DNA of 64,000 bases from Chitinophagaceae bacterium (lineage in GTDB: Bacteria > Bacteroidota > Bacteroidia > Chitinophagales > Chitinophagaceae): the NCBI GenBank assembly GCA_016715365.1, contig JADKAM010000001.1, positions 1,550,001 through 1,614,000 of the forward strand, written 5' to 3'. The notes under the pieces were generated by a model. The model was not told where the DNA came from and did no database searches. It saw only the letters and a list, made by a program, of their open reading frames with translations. Positions 1-7,390 of the stretch are shown here, piece by piece (position 1 is the stretch's first letter; every line of letters begins with the position of its first letter). The translations under genes were made by a program, and so were the position numbers.

Positions 1-137
1 CCTTTAAGCCCCGGTTCGTATACTATTGCTGCATTATAAGGGATGATCTCGCAATAAACATTGGCTTCCCTTACAGTACGGGCAATAAGCTGTGTGTACT
101 GTGAGCCAAAATCGAGTATGAGTATTTTTTCTGTCAT
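1..137 (-). CDS. guaA: GMP synthase (glutamine-hydrolysing), N-terminal part, cut by window edge
   Basis: Reverse-strand frame opening with ATG at 137 and running off the left edge after about 45 codons. The visible start contains ILDFGSQYTQLIARTVRE, the characteristic first strand and helix of the class I glutamine amidotransferase domain of GuaA, which supplies ammonia for converting XMP to GMP. The catalytic Cys, the His/Glu pair and the ATP-pyrophosphatase domain lie outside the window. It diverges from the lipoprotein gene at 232. A TACCTTCG box a few bases upstream of the start resembles a Bacteroidota -7 element, but no good -33 was seen. Confidence 0.9.
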   Translation of the reverse strand, partial: MTEKILILDFGSQYTQLIARTVREANVYCEIIPYNAAIVYEPGLK

Positions 138-231
138 AGAGCTGCGAAGGTAAATAAATAGTTGCATGTTATTTGTTGCGAAAGAGTGCCGGTAACGTTA
201 CATTTTTTTATATTTACACAAACTATCAGCC

Positions 232-933
232 ATGAAGTATTTTCTGATCTTATTATTTACAGCAATTACCATCACTTCCTGCAATTATACTACCGGCAGC
301 GGCAATATAATTACCGAAACCCGCAATACCGGCAGTTTTGATGCTATTTCGGTTGGCGGAAGTTTTGAAGTGGAAGTTAAAACAGGCGATGTAACCTCTG
401 TGGTGGTAGAGGCTGATGATAATATTTTGAAGTATATAGAAACCAGGGTTTCGGGGAATACCCTAAAAATAAATACCGAAGACCTGCACAATTATTCAGA
501 TGTACATATGAAAGTATATGTTACTGCGCCTTTAATAACCAGTATTAAAGCATCAGCTTCAGCAGATGTGGAAGTTCTTGGTATCCTTAACGGCAGCGGC
601 AGGCTTACCTTTAAAGCTTCCAGTTCTTCAAGTATTAAAGCCGAAGTAAATGCACCTGAAATTGAAACTGAAGCCAATAGCAGCGCAACTATAACCCTTA
701 CTGGTAAAACAAAAGCTCATAAAACTGAGGCCAGCAGCAGTGCTGATATTAAAACTTTTGGTCTTTTAAGTGAAAATACTACGGCCAATGTAAGCAGTAG
801 TGCCAATATTGAAGTGCATGCCAGTGTTAACTTAAATGCCAGGGCCAGCAGCAGTGGCTCTATCGAATATAAAGGTGCTGCAACTGTAACTAAATCTGAA
901 AGCAGCAGTGGATCTGTAGAAAAAAAGGATTGA
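232..933 (+). CDS. Head-GIN-domain (DUF2807) lipoprotein
   Basis: 233 residues. The N-terminus is a lipoprotein signal (hydrophobic stretch, then ITSC with Cys17 as the likely lipidated residue). The rest is a run of short beta strands rich in Ser, Ala and Thr with recurring SSS-A/G-S/D-I units (about residues 105-230), as expected for the right-handed beta-solenoid of the DUF2807 putative auto-transporter adhesin family. These proteins are common in Bacteroidota, often next to sensor genes; no molecular role is established that I know of. Here it stands alone between divergent guaA and the ribosomal cluster. Exported to the periplasm or outer membrane by inference. Confidence 0.8.
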   Translation: MKYFLILLFTAITITSCNYTTGSGNIITETRNTGSFDAISVGGSFEVEVKTGDVTSVVVEADDNILKYIETRVSGNTLKINTEDLHNYSDVHMKVYVTAPLITSIKASASADVEVLGILNGSGRLTFKASSSSSIKAEVNAPEIETEANSSATITLTGKTKAHKTEASSSADIKTFGLLSENTTANVSSSANIEVHASVNLNARASSSGSIEYKGAATVTKSESSSGSVEKKD

Positions 934-1017
934 TTCGCAACATTTTAGTTTAAAATCAGGTCATTTCCCCTCACATGGCAGGCTGAAAAACTATTTCTAA
1001 AAAACTTTCAGCTTTCC

Positions 1018-1048
1018 TTTGCCAATTACTTTCCAACCCTTACCTTTG
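1018..1048 (+). promoter_or_regulatory. Bacteroidota-type promoter of the S10 ribosomal cluster
   Basis: TTTG at 1018-1021, a 19-base spacer, then TACCTTTG at 1041-1048. This matches the Bacteroidota housekeeping consensus (-33 TTTG, -7 TAnnTTTG) exactly. Transcription should begin around 1053-1056, leaving a leader of about 35 bases before the rpsJ start at 1089. The tRNA-Ala promoter at 19000 has the same spacing. Confidence 0.75.
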
Positions 1049-1088
1049 CACTCCAAATTAAAAAACGGATCAAAAAAGTTCTTTTTAT

Positions 1089-1394
1089 ATGTCACAGAGA
1101 ATCAGAATAAAATTGCAGTCTTACGACCATAACCTGGTTGATAAATCAGCAGAAAAGATCGTAAAAACTGTACGTAGTACGGGCGCAGTGGTAACAGGAC
1201 CAATTCCTTTACCTACGCACAAGAAAATTTTTACCGTGTTGCGTTCTCCTCACGTTAATAAAAAAGCACGTGAGCAGTTTCAACTGTGTACGCACAAACG
1301 TTTATTAGACATTTACACCAGCAGCAGCCGTACGGTAGATGCTTTAAGTAAGTTAGACTTACCAAGTGGTGTGGATGTTGAGATCAAAGCCTAA
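1089..1394 (+). CDS. rpsJ: 30S ribosomal protein S10
   Basis: 101 residues, normal length. It has the S10 pattern IRIKLQSYDHNLVDKSAEKIV at the start, PLPTHKKIFTVLRSPHVNK in the 30S-binding loop and the LPSGVDVEIK end. S10 sits in the head of the small subunit and as NusE also takes part in antitermination. First gene of the cluster, directly behind a strong promoter. The usual str-operon neighbours (rpsL, rpsG, fusA) are not upstream. A 137-base gap with an imperfect inverted repeat follows. Confidence 0.97.
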   Translation: MSQRIRIKLQSYDHNLVDKSAEKIVKTVRSTGAVVTGPIPLPTHKKIFTVLRSPHVNKKAREQFQLCTHKRLLDIYTSSSRTVDALSKLDLPSGVDVEIKA

Positions 1395-1417
1395 TGAACT
1401 TCCTGAAGAGGGTCCTT

Positions 1418-1498
1418 GGACTCCGCTCAGGAAAGCAGCAGGTAAGTTCTTAAAAGAAAAAAAATATTGAACATCCATCTCCGGACTGAGCGAAGTCG
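1418..1498. repeat. Imperfect REP-like inverted repeat between rpsJ and rplC
   Basis: GGACTCCGCTCAG at 1418-1430 is answered by CTGAGCGAAGTC from 1486, its near-exact reverse complement, with about 55 bases between. The GACTTCGCTCAG word resembles dispersed palindromic elements of many bacterial chromosomes. The gap lies inside the ribosomal transcript, so the element is probably transcribed as a long hairpin. Confidence 0.5.
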
Positions 1499-1531
1499 AA
1501 GTCGAGGAGCGCTGGATATAAACAAAATACA

Positions 1532-2149
1532 ATGAAAAGTATTATTGGTAAGAAAATCGGCATGACGAGTATCTTCGATGCCAGTGGCAAGCAAACGGCT
1601 GTTACTATTATTGAAGCCGGCCCATGCGTGGTTACACAAAAGAAAACCGTTGAAACAGACGGCTACAATGCTCTCCAGATAGCATTTGGTGATAAAAAAG
1701 AAAAGCACTCCGTAAAAGCTGAGATCAATCACTTTGCCAAAGCGCAAACCTCTCCTAAAAGATTCGTTCAGGAAATCCGCGATAGCGAAATAGACAAGAA
1801 TGTTGGTGAAACATTAACTGTAGACATATTTGCCGAAGGCGATGCTGTTGAAGTGGTGGGTACCACCAAGGGTAAAGGTTTCCAGGGTGTTGTAAGACGC
1901 CACGGTTTTAAAGGTGTGGGTCAGCAATCTCACGGTCAGCATGATCGTCAGAGAGCTCCGGGTTCTATCGGTAACTCATCAGATGCCAGCCGTGTATTTA
2001 AAGGTATGCGCATGGGTGGCCGTATGGGTCAGGACAGGGTAACCATGAAGGGACTGAAAGTGGTTAAAATTTTCGCAGAAAAGAATTACATATTAGTTAG
2101 TGGTTCAGTTCCGGGCCATAACGGTTCAATTGTTTTAATTCAAAAATAA
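1532..2149 (+). CDS. rplC: 50S ribosomal protein L3
   Basis: 205 residues, normal for the family. It opens with IIGKKIGMTSIFD and carries the L3 signature FKGVGQQSHGQHDRQRAPGS around residue 125, followed by the glycine- and methionine-rich GMRMGGRMG loop that reaches toward the peptidyl transferase centre. One of the first proteins to bind 23S rRNA during assembly. Second gene of the cluster, 33 bases before rplD. Confidence 0.97.
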   Translation: MKSIIGKKIGMTSIFDASGKQTAVTIIEAGPCVVTQKKTVETDGYNALQIAFGDKKEKHSVKAEINHFAKAQTSPKRFVQEIRDSEIDKNVGETLTVDIFAEGDAVEVVGTTKGKGFQGVVRRHGFKGVGQQSHGQHDRQRAPGSIGNSSDASRVFKGMRMGGRMGQDRVTMKGLKVVKIFAEKNYILVSGSVPGHNGSIVLIQK

Positions 2150-2182
2150 GCAACCGGCCGCTGGCCAATAAAAATAAGTACA

Positions 2183-2671
2183 ATGCAAGTAGACGTTTTA
2201 AATATAGAAGGAAAGCAAACCGGCAGATCGGTTGAATTACCTGATGAGATCTTTGGTATTGAGCCAAACGACCACGTTATTTACCTGGCTGTAAAGCAAT
2301 ACCAGGGCGCACAACGCCAGGGTACACACAAGGTGAAAACCCGTATGGAAGTTAAAGGTTCTTCTAAGAAATTACACAAACAAAAAGGAACCGGTGGTGC
2401 CCGTAAAGGTAACCTGCGTAACCCTTTGTATAAAGGTGGTGGTACTATTTTTGGACCAAAACCACACAAGTACGATATCAAATTAAACCGTAAGGTTAAA
2501 GATCTGGCTAAGATGGGTGCTTTGGCTTATAAAGCAAAAGAAAACGCTATCGTAGTATTGGAAGATGTGAAAATGGATGCACCAAAAACATCAACTTTCA
2601 CAGGTATTTTAAACAAGCTGAACCTTACAGGAAAGAAAACATTGTTTGTTATTCCTGAATACAATGGCTAA
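2183..2671 (+). CDS. rplD: 50S ribosomal protein L4, C-terminally truncated
   Basis: 162 residues, whereas L4 is normally about 200-210. The N-terminal domain and the long exit-tunnel loop (KQKGTGGARKGNLRNPLYKG, about residues 71-90) are present. The reading then follows the family to FVIPEYN and stops at once with Gly-stop. The usual last 45 or so residues are missing, and the next gene, L23, lacks its own first 15 or so residues. The simplest explanation is one deletion joining L4 codon 161 to L23. L4 lines the exit tunnel and is normally essential, so either a tolerated truncation or an assembly error must be considered. The stop overlaps the proposed rplW start. Confidence 0.85.
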   Translation: MQVDVLNIEGKQTGRSVELPDEIFGIEPNDHVIYLAVKQYQGAQRQGTHKVKTRMEVKGSSKKLHKQKGTGGARKGNLRNPLYKGGGTIFGPKPHKYDIKLNRKVKDLAKMGALAYKAKENAIVVLEDVKMDAPKTSTFTGILNKLNLTGKKTLFVIPEYNG

Positions 2672-2924
2672 CAAGCAAACAGAAAAAATGAACCGCTATT
2701 CTTTTGTAGTTAATAAGAAAGCAAACAAACTGGAGATAAAAAAAGCAATTGAAAGCTTTTATGGCGTAACGGTTGACAATGTGAATACCATTGTTGTTCC
2801 GTCAAAAGCAAAATCAAAATATACCAAAGCCGGATTTATAGTTGGCCGTAAGCCTTCTAAAAAGAAAGCGATTGTAACTGTTGCTAAAGGAGAATCAATA
2901 GACCTGTACGGCAGCGAAGTATAA
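2664..2924 (+). CDS. rplW: 50S ribosomal protein L23, N-terminally truncated
   Basis: From ATG 2664 the product is 86 residues. It begins MANKQTEKMNRYSF and continues with NKKANKLEIKKAIE and the KSKYTKAGF loop, all typical of L23. Family members normally start with a further 15 or so residues including a conserved ..I(K/R)P(I/V).TEK.. strand, which is absent; the upstream codons in this frame encode unrelated sequence because they are the out-of-frame L4 tail. L23 forms the protein docking site at the exit tunnel (trigger factor, SRP). The first in-frame ATG is at 2646, but 2664 sits exactly at the deletion joint and leaves only family-like residues. Confidence 0.82.
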   Translation: MANKQTEKMNRYSFVVNKKANKLEIKKAIESFYGVTVDNVNTIVVPSKAKSKYTKAGFIVGRKPSKKKAIVTVAKGESIDLYGSEV

Positions 2925-2981
2925 TATTAATTAATAAAGAATGGTATTCAATTACCGCAAAAATTGAAAAAATAAAACAAA

Positions 2982-3821
2982 ATGGCATTAAGAAAATACA
3001 AACCAACAACAGCAGGAACCAGGTGGAGAATTGGTAATGCTTACGAAGAGATTACTACTAACGTTCCGGAAAAATCTTTGCTTGAACCGCAAAAGAACAC
3101 AGCCGGCCGTAACTCTCAGGGTAGAAGATCAATGCGCTATATGGGTGGTGGAAACAAAACCATGTACCGTATTATCGACTTCAAAAGAGATAAGAAAGAT
3201 ATTCCTGCTACTGTTAAGACCATCGAGTATGATCCAAACCGTACTGCTTTCATCGCATTATTAAATTATGCTGATGGTGAAAAGCGTTACATCATTGCTC
3301 CCCAGGGATTGCAGGTTGGACAAACCGTTTTAAGTGGTGATGCAGTTGCACCGGAATTAGGAAATGCGTTGATGTTTAAGAACATGCCTTTGGGTACTAA
3401 TGTTCACAACATTGAAATGCAGCCTGGCCAGGGTGGAATACTTGTACGCAGTGCAGGAACATCGGCCCAGTTAAGTAACAAAGAAGAAAAGTACGCAATA
3501 TTAAAAATGCCAAGTGGCGAGTTGAGAAAAGTGTTGATCAAATGCTACGCAACCGTAGGTGTTGTAAGCAACAGCGATCACAGCCTGGAGAGCATGGGTA
3601 AAGCTGGCCGTAACCGTTGGAAAGGTATTCGTCCACGCACAAGAGCGGTAGCGATGAACCCGGTAGATCACCCGATGGGTGGTGGTGAAGGTAGAGCTTC
3701 AGGTGGTCACCCACGTAGCCGTAAAGGTAAATATGCAAAAGGACAGATTACCCGTACAAAAGGTAAAGGTTCAAGCAAGTTGATCATCACAAGAAGAAAC
3801 GGTAAGAAATTACCAAACTGA
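2982..3821 (+). CDS. rplB: 50S ribosomal protein L2
   Basis: 279 residues, full length. It contains YRIIDFKRDK, EYDPNRTAFIALLNYADGEK and, near residue 225, the diagnostic MNPVDHPMGGGEGRASGGHP segment whose conserved His is linked to peptidyl transfer and subunit association. The basic C-terminus (TKGKGSSKLIITRRNGKK) is intact. Intact flanking genes show that damage in this cluster is confined to the rplD/rplW joint. Confidence 0.98.
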   Translation: MALRKYKPTTAGTRWRIGNAYEEITTNVPEKSLLEPQKNTAGRNSQGRRSMRYMGGGNKTMYRIIDFKRDKKDIPATVKTIEYDPNRTAFIALLNYADGEKRYIIAPQGLQVGQTVLSGDAVAPELGNALMFKNMPLGTNVHNIEMQPGQGGILVRSAGTSAQLSNKEEKYAILKMPSGELRKVLIKCYATVGVVSNSDHSLESMGKAGRNRWKGIRPRTRAVAMNPVDHPMGGGEGRASGGHPRSRKGKYAKGQITRTKGKGSSKLIITRRNGKKLPN

Positions 3822-3900
3822 TAAATAATAAAGTTAAAATGGTCTCGCTTTATTAAGCAAGGCAAATAAACAAGATTGAAATTTAAGAGGCGGTTCTTCC

Positions 3901-3933
3901 AAATCTCAAATCGTAAATCACAAATCTAAAATT
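3901..3933. repeat. Word-repeat leader before rpsS
   Basis: The 33 bases before rpsS are drifting copies of AAATCnnAAATC (AAATCTC, AAATCGT, AAATCAC, AAATCT). The stretch GATTGAAATTT at about 3874 is an approximate reverse complement, so a weak hairpin is possible. Similar words recur at 58799-58870. Confidence 0.45.
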
Positions 3934-3937
3934 AAAC

Positions 3938-4210
3938 ATGGCTCGTTCGTTAAAAAAAGGTCCTTATGTAGAAGCTAAGCTTGATGCTAAAGTTGCTGCA
4001 ATGATTGAAGGAAAAAGCAAAAAAGGTGTTATTAAAACCTGGAGCAGAAGAAGCACGATCACTCCGGATTTCGTAGGACAAACATTTGCAGTTCATAACG
4101 GAAACAAATTCATTCCGGTTTATGTAACAGAATTCATGGTAGGACATAAGTTAGGTGAATTTGCACCAACACGTAATTTCAGAGGTCACTCAAGTAAAAA
4201 AATATCTTAA
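3938..4210 (+). CDS. rpsS: 30S ribosomal protein S19
   Basis: 90 residues, normal length. MARSLKKGPYVEAKL at the start and the motif VGHKLGEFAPTRNFRGH near the C-terminus are the S19 signature. It lies in the head of the 30S subunit with S13 and contacts the bridge to 50S. Flanked on both sides by intergenic word repeats, unlike the tight spacing seen further down the cluster. Confidence 0.98.
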   Translation: MARSLKKGPYVEAKLDAKVAAMIEGKSKKGVIKTWSRRSTITPDFVGQTFAVHNGNKFIPVYVTEFMVGHKLGEFAPTRNFRGHSSKKIS

Positions 4211-4277
4211 GAGTAATAAGTATTAAGTTATAAGTAAACGACACTTACAACTTACCACTTACCACTTAAAACTTAAT
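4211..4277. repeat. Word-repeat hairpin between rpsS and rplV
   Basis: The left half repeats AAGTATTAAGTTATAAGT; the right half repeats ACTTACAACTTACCACTT and ACTTAAAACTTAATA. The right arm is a close reverse complement of the left (14 of 15 bases in the outer block). Each arm is built from drifting copies of a 6-8 base word. No T tract, so not a classical terminator. Confidence 0.55.
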
Positions 4278-4284
4278 AAATACA

Positions 4285-4737
4285 ATGGAAGCAGTAGCAA
4301 AATTGAACAATTACCCGACATCACCACGCAAAATGCGTTTGCTGGTTGATCTGATCCGTGGTATGCAGGTTGAAAAGGCATTAGCCGTTTTGGAACACAA
4401 TCCTAAACACCCGGCTGTTCCTTTACGTAAGCTGGTATTATCTGCCATCAACAACTGGAAACAGAAAAATGAAGCAGGTGACGAGAGCACACTGGTAGTT
4501 AAAACAATTATGGTTGATGCTGCAAGGGTTATCAAACGTATGCGTCCGGCACCACAAGGTCGTGGTTACAGGGTTCGCAAACGTAGCAATCATGTAACAG
4601 TGGTAGTTGATATTCCCGGTGTTGATACTAAAAAATCGAAGCTGGTTAAAGTTACACCAACTGAAACAGTGAATGTTCAGGAGCCGGTAGCGACTGTAAA
4701 GAAAACAAGAACAAAAAAAGAATCAGGTACTAAATAA
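4285..4737 (+). CDS. rplV: 50S ribosomal protein L22 with lysine-rich tail
   Basis: 150 residues; typical L22 is 110-115 with some longer forms. The core is normal: NNYPTSPRKMRLLVDLIRGM, then the hairpin loop RPAPQGRGYRVRKRSNHVTVVV that lines the exit tunnel. The extra 35 or so residues at the C-terminus are Lys/Thr/Val-rich and low in complexity, consistent with a disordered rRNA-binding extension. Next gene rpsC starts 24 bases later. Confidence 0.96.
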   Translation: MEAVAKLNNYPTSPRKMRLLVDLIRGMQVEKALAVLEHNPKHPAVPLRKLVLSAINNWKQKNEAGDESTLVVKTIMVDAARVIKRMRPAPQGRGYRVRKRSNHVTVVVDIPGVDTKKSKLVKVTPTETVNVQEPVATVKKTRTKKESGTK

Positions 4738-4761
4738 ACCAATAATTAATTACAAAAGAAA

Positions 4762-5565
4762 ATGGGTCAGAAATCAAATCCGATAGGTTTAAGGTTAGGA
4801 ATCATCCGTGGATGGGACAGCAACTGGTTTGCAAGCAAAACGGAATATCCAAAAAAATTGATCGAGGATAACAAGATCAGAAATTACCTGAATGCCCGTA
4901 TCAACAAAGGTGGTATTGCAAAGATCGTTATTGAGCGTACGCTTAACAAACTGATCGTAACCATCCATACATCTAAACCAGGTATCATCATTGGTAAAGG
5001 TGGTGGCGAGGTTGACAGGATTAAAGAAGAATTGAAAAAATTATGTGGTAAAGAAGATGTGCAGATCAATATATTAGAGATCCGTCGTCCGGAATTAGAT
5101 GCAAACATTGTTGCTGATACAATTGCCCGCCAGTTGGAAAATCGTATCAATTACAAAAGAGCCATTAAAATGTCAATCGCTTCAGCATTGCGTATGGGTG
5201 CCGAAGGAATTAAAGTAAAAGTTGGTGGACGTTTGGGTGGTGCTGAAATTGCACGTAGCGAAGAAATTAAACAAGGCCGTACGCCATTGCATACTTTACG
5301 TATGGATATTGATTATGCAAACGTATTTGCTTTAACCGTTTATGGTAAAATAGGTATCAAAGTTTGGATCTGTAAAGGTGAGGTTTTAGGAAAGCGTGAT
5401 CTGAATCCGAATGTTGTTGCCGGTGGTGGAAAAGAATTAGGTGGTGAAAGACAACAGGGTGGATTTGACAGAAGAGATGACAGACGCGGCGGCGGTGGTG
5501 GAGACAGAAGAGGCGGTAGTGGCGGCGGTGGAAACCGTGGCGGTGGCCAGGGCGGAAGAAGATAA
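4762..5565 (+). CDS. rpsC: 30S ribosomal protein S3 with Gly/Arg-rich tail
   Basis: 267 residues. Residues 1-215 are ordinary S3, with the KH domain loop GIIIGKGGGE at 74-83 and the C-terminal S3 domain (KVGGRLGGAEIARSE). From about residue 218 to the end it is a low-complexity tail of Gly, Arg and Asp with several RGG-like boxes. S3 is at the mRNA entry channel and helps unwind mRNA; RGG tails generally bind RNA nonspecifically, so the tail may add to this (inference). Frame and stop are clear. Confidence 0.96.
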   Translation: MGQKSNPIGLRLGIIRGWDSNWFASKTEYPKKLIEDNKIRNYLNARINKGGIAKIVIERTLNKLIVTIHTSKPGIIIGKGGGEVDRIKEELKKLCGKEDVQINILEIRRPELDANIVADTIARQLENRINYKRAIKMSIASALRMGAEGIKVKVGGRLGGAEIARSEEIKQGRTPLHTLRMDIDYANVFALTVYGKIGIKVWICKGEVLGKRDLNPNVVAGGGKELGGERQQGGFDRRDDRRGGGGGDRRGGSGGGGNRGGGQGGRR

Positions 5566-5608
5566 TAACACAATAAAATCAGAATAGTAACATAGAAATT
5601 ATACAACA

Positions 5609-6028
5609 ATGTTATCACCGAAAAGAACAAAACACAGAAAGGCGCAAAGGGGAATGATGAAGGGAAATACCAAGCGTGGTGCAACCCTGGCTTTTGGAAC
5701 CTTTGGATTAAAAGCTCTGGATGAAGTTTGGATGAGCAGCCGTCAGATTGAAAGTGCACGTCAGGCAATGACCCGTCATATGAAACGTGAAGGAAATGTT
5801 TGGATCCGTATTTTTCCTGACAAACCTATTACTGCAAAACCAGCCGAGGTAAGGATGGGTAAAGGTAAAGGTAACCCGGAAGGTTGGGCAGCTGTTGTAC
5901 AGCCAGGCAGGATCTTGTTTGAGTGCGATGGTGTACCCATGCAGGTTGCAAAAGAAGCATTTGCTTTAGCAGCACAAAAGTTACCAATACAGACAAAGTT
6001 TGTAGTGCGTCACGATTACAAAGCATAA
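5609..6028 (+). CDS. rplP: 50S ribosomal protein L16
   Basis: 139 residues, normal length. It has the L16 hallmarks MLSPKRTKHRKAQRGMMKG, TRHMKREGNVWIRIFPDKP and KGKGNPEGWAAVVQPGRILFE (split here to note separate blocks: RNA-binding start, helix, then the loop near the A site). It contacts A-site tRNA and is a late assembly protein. Next gene rpmC begins 30 bases later. Confidence 0.97.
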   Translation: MLSPKRTKHRKAQRGMMKGNTKRGATLAFGTFGLKALDEVWMSSRQIESARQAMTRHMKREGNVWIRIFPDKPITAKPAEVRMGKGKGNPEGWAAVVQPGRILFECDGVPMQVAKEAFALAAQKLPIQTKFVVRHDYKA

Positions 6029-6058
6029 ATCGATTAAGAAATTATCAAATAGAATACA

Positions 6059-6268
6059 ATGTTAAAGAAAGTTGATTTTTTAAATAGCCTGAAAGGATTG
6101 AACGAGGCAGATCTGAAAGCAAAGATTGCTGAAGACGAGTTGCGTATGAAGAAACTTTCATTTGCTCATGCAATTTCTCCACTGGAGAATCCGCAAAGTA
6201 TCCGCTCTTTAAGAAGGGATATCGCCAGGTTGAAAACAGCATTAAAACAAGTACAGTCAGCATCTTAA
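6059..6268 (+). CDS. rpmC: 50S ribosomal protein L29
   Basis: 69 residues forming two predicted helices. LSFAHAISPLENPQSIRSLR followed by RDIARLKTALKQ matches the family signature. L29 lies beside L23 at the tunnel exit. Start ATG at 6059 is the only plausible one and is preceded by an A-rich leader. Confidence 0.95.
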   Translation: MLKKVDFLNSLKGLNEADLKAKIAEDELRMKKLSFAHAISPLENPQSIRSLRRDIARLKTALKQVQSAS

Positions 6269-6290
6269 TTGGTGCATAAAAACTAATACA

Positions 6291-6545
6291 GTGGAAAGAA
6301 ATTTAAGAAAAACGAAATTAGGAGTGGTATCCAGCAACAAAATGGATAAGACCATTACCGTAAGTGTAGAACGTAAAGTAAAGCATCCGCTTTATGGTAA
6401 GTTCGTAAAAAAATCTACCAAGTTTCATGCTCATGATGAAAAGAATGAGTGCAGCATTGGTGATACGGTAAAGATCATGGAGAGCCGTCCTTTAAGCAAA
6501 ACAAAGCGCTGGAGACTGGTTGAAGTGGTTGAAAAAGTAAAATAA
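6291..6545 (+). CDS. rpsQ: 30S ribosomal protein S17
   Basis: 84 residues with a GTG start at 6291. RKTKLGVVSSNKMDKTITVS and the later VKIMESRPLSKTKRWRLVEV are diagnostic. OB-fold primary rRNA binder of the small-subunit body. The GTG is chosen because upstream codons hold no ATG and the family begins close to here. Confidence 0.96.
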   Translation: MERNLRKTKLGVVSSNKMDKTITVSVERKVKHPLYGKFVKKSTKFHAHDEKNECSIGDTVKIMESRPLSKTKRWRLVEVVEKVK

Positions 6546-6635
6546 TTTTTTCATCAAGCTGCCGCGGTAAACTTAGGTTTATGCAAACAGCCTCTGATAA
6601 GTAACAATAGTAATAATAGCTAAAAGCTAAAAAAG

Positions 6636-7004
6636 ATGATACAGCAAGAAAGCAGATTAAACGTAGCGGATAACAGCGGTGCCAAAGAAGTACTTTGTAT
6701 TCGTGTACTGGGCAACAGCGGCCAGGACTATGCAAAGATTGGCGACAAGATTGTAGTTACTGTAAAAGATGCCATGCCTGCAGGTGGTGTTAAAAAAGGA
6801 ACTGTAAGCAAAGCCGTTATTGTAAGAACAAAGAACAAATTACGTCGTAAAGATGGTTCTTATATCCGTTTTGATGATAACGCAGTTGTGTTATTGAATG
6901 CATCTGACGAACCAAGAGGCACCCGTATTTTTGGGCCGGTTGCCCGTGAGTTAAGGGATAAAGGTTACATGAAGATCATTTCATTGGCTCCTGAAGTTCT
7001 GTAA
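6636..7004 (+). CDS. rplN: 50S ribosomal protein L14
   Basis: 122 residues, exact family length. It starts MIQQESRLNVADNSGAKEV and contains GDKIVVTVKDAMPAGGVKKG and the C-terminal FGPVARELRDKGYMKIISLA. L14 forms inter-subunit bridges and is the site where RsfS blocks joining. A 90-base gap precedes it, with no clear signal. Confidence 0.97.
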   Translation: MIQQESRLNVADNSGAKEVLCIRVLGNSGQDYAKIGDKIVVTVKDAMPAGGVKKGTVSKAVIVRTKNKLRRKDGSYIRFDDNAVVLLNASDEPRGTRIFGPVARELRDKGYMKIISLAPEVL

Positions 7005-7051
7005 TAAAAAATAATATTTTTCGAAATAAAGCTGAAAAGCAAATTAATAAA

Positions 7052-7390
7052 ATGAGTACAAGATTCAAACCAAAGTTTAACATTAAAAAGGGCGACACTG
7101 TAGTAGTGATCAGTGGCGAAGATAAAGATGTAAAGAAGCCCCGTAAAGTGTTGGAAATTATTTTAGAAAAAGGAAAGGTATTGGTTGAAGGTGTTAACAT
7201 CGTAACCAAGCATACCAAACCGACTTCACAAAACACCAAAGGTGGTATTGTAAAGATTGAAGCTCCGATCGCTATCAGTAACGTGATGCTTTGGGATGCT
7301 AAAGCCGGTGCTGCAACTAAAGTTAAACGTACCAGGGAAAATGGTAAACTAGTAAGAATCGCTAAAAAATCAGGGGAGGTAATCAAATAA
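7052..7390 (+). CDS. rplX: 50S ribosomal protein L24
   Basis: 112 residues. The KOW motif is visible near the start (KKGDTVVVISGEDKDVKKPR), followed by VLVEGVNIVTKHTKP. L24 initiates 50S assembly. Its TAA stop shares one base with the rplE ATG (TAATG), so the two genes are probably translationally coupled. Confidence 0.97.
   Translation: MSTRFKPKFNIKKGDTVVVISGEDKDVKKPRKVLEIILEKGKVLVEGVNIVTKHTKPTSQNTKGGIVKIEAPIAISNVMLWDAKAGAATKVKRTRENGKLVRIAKKSGEVIK

Noticed and set aside
1427..1747. 106-codon reverse frame over rplC and its leader
   Set aside because: Shadow of the rplC coding frame and the inverted repeat; composition is not protein-like.
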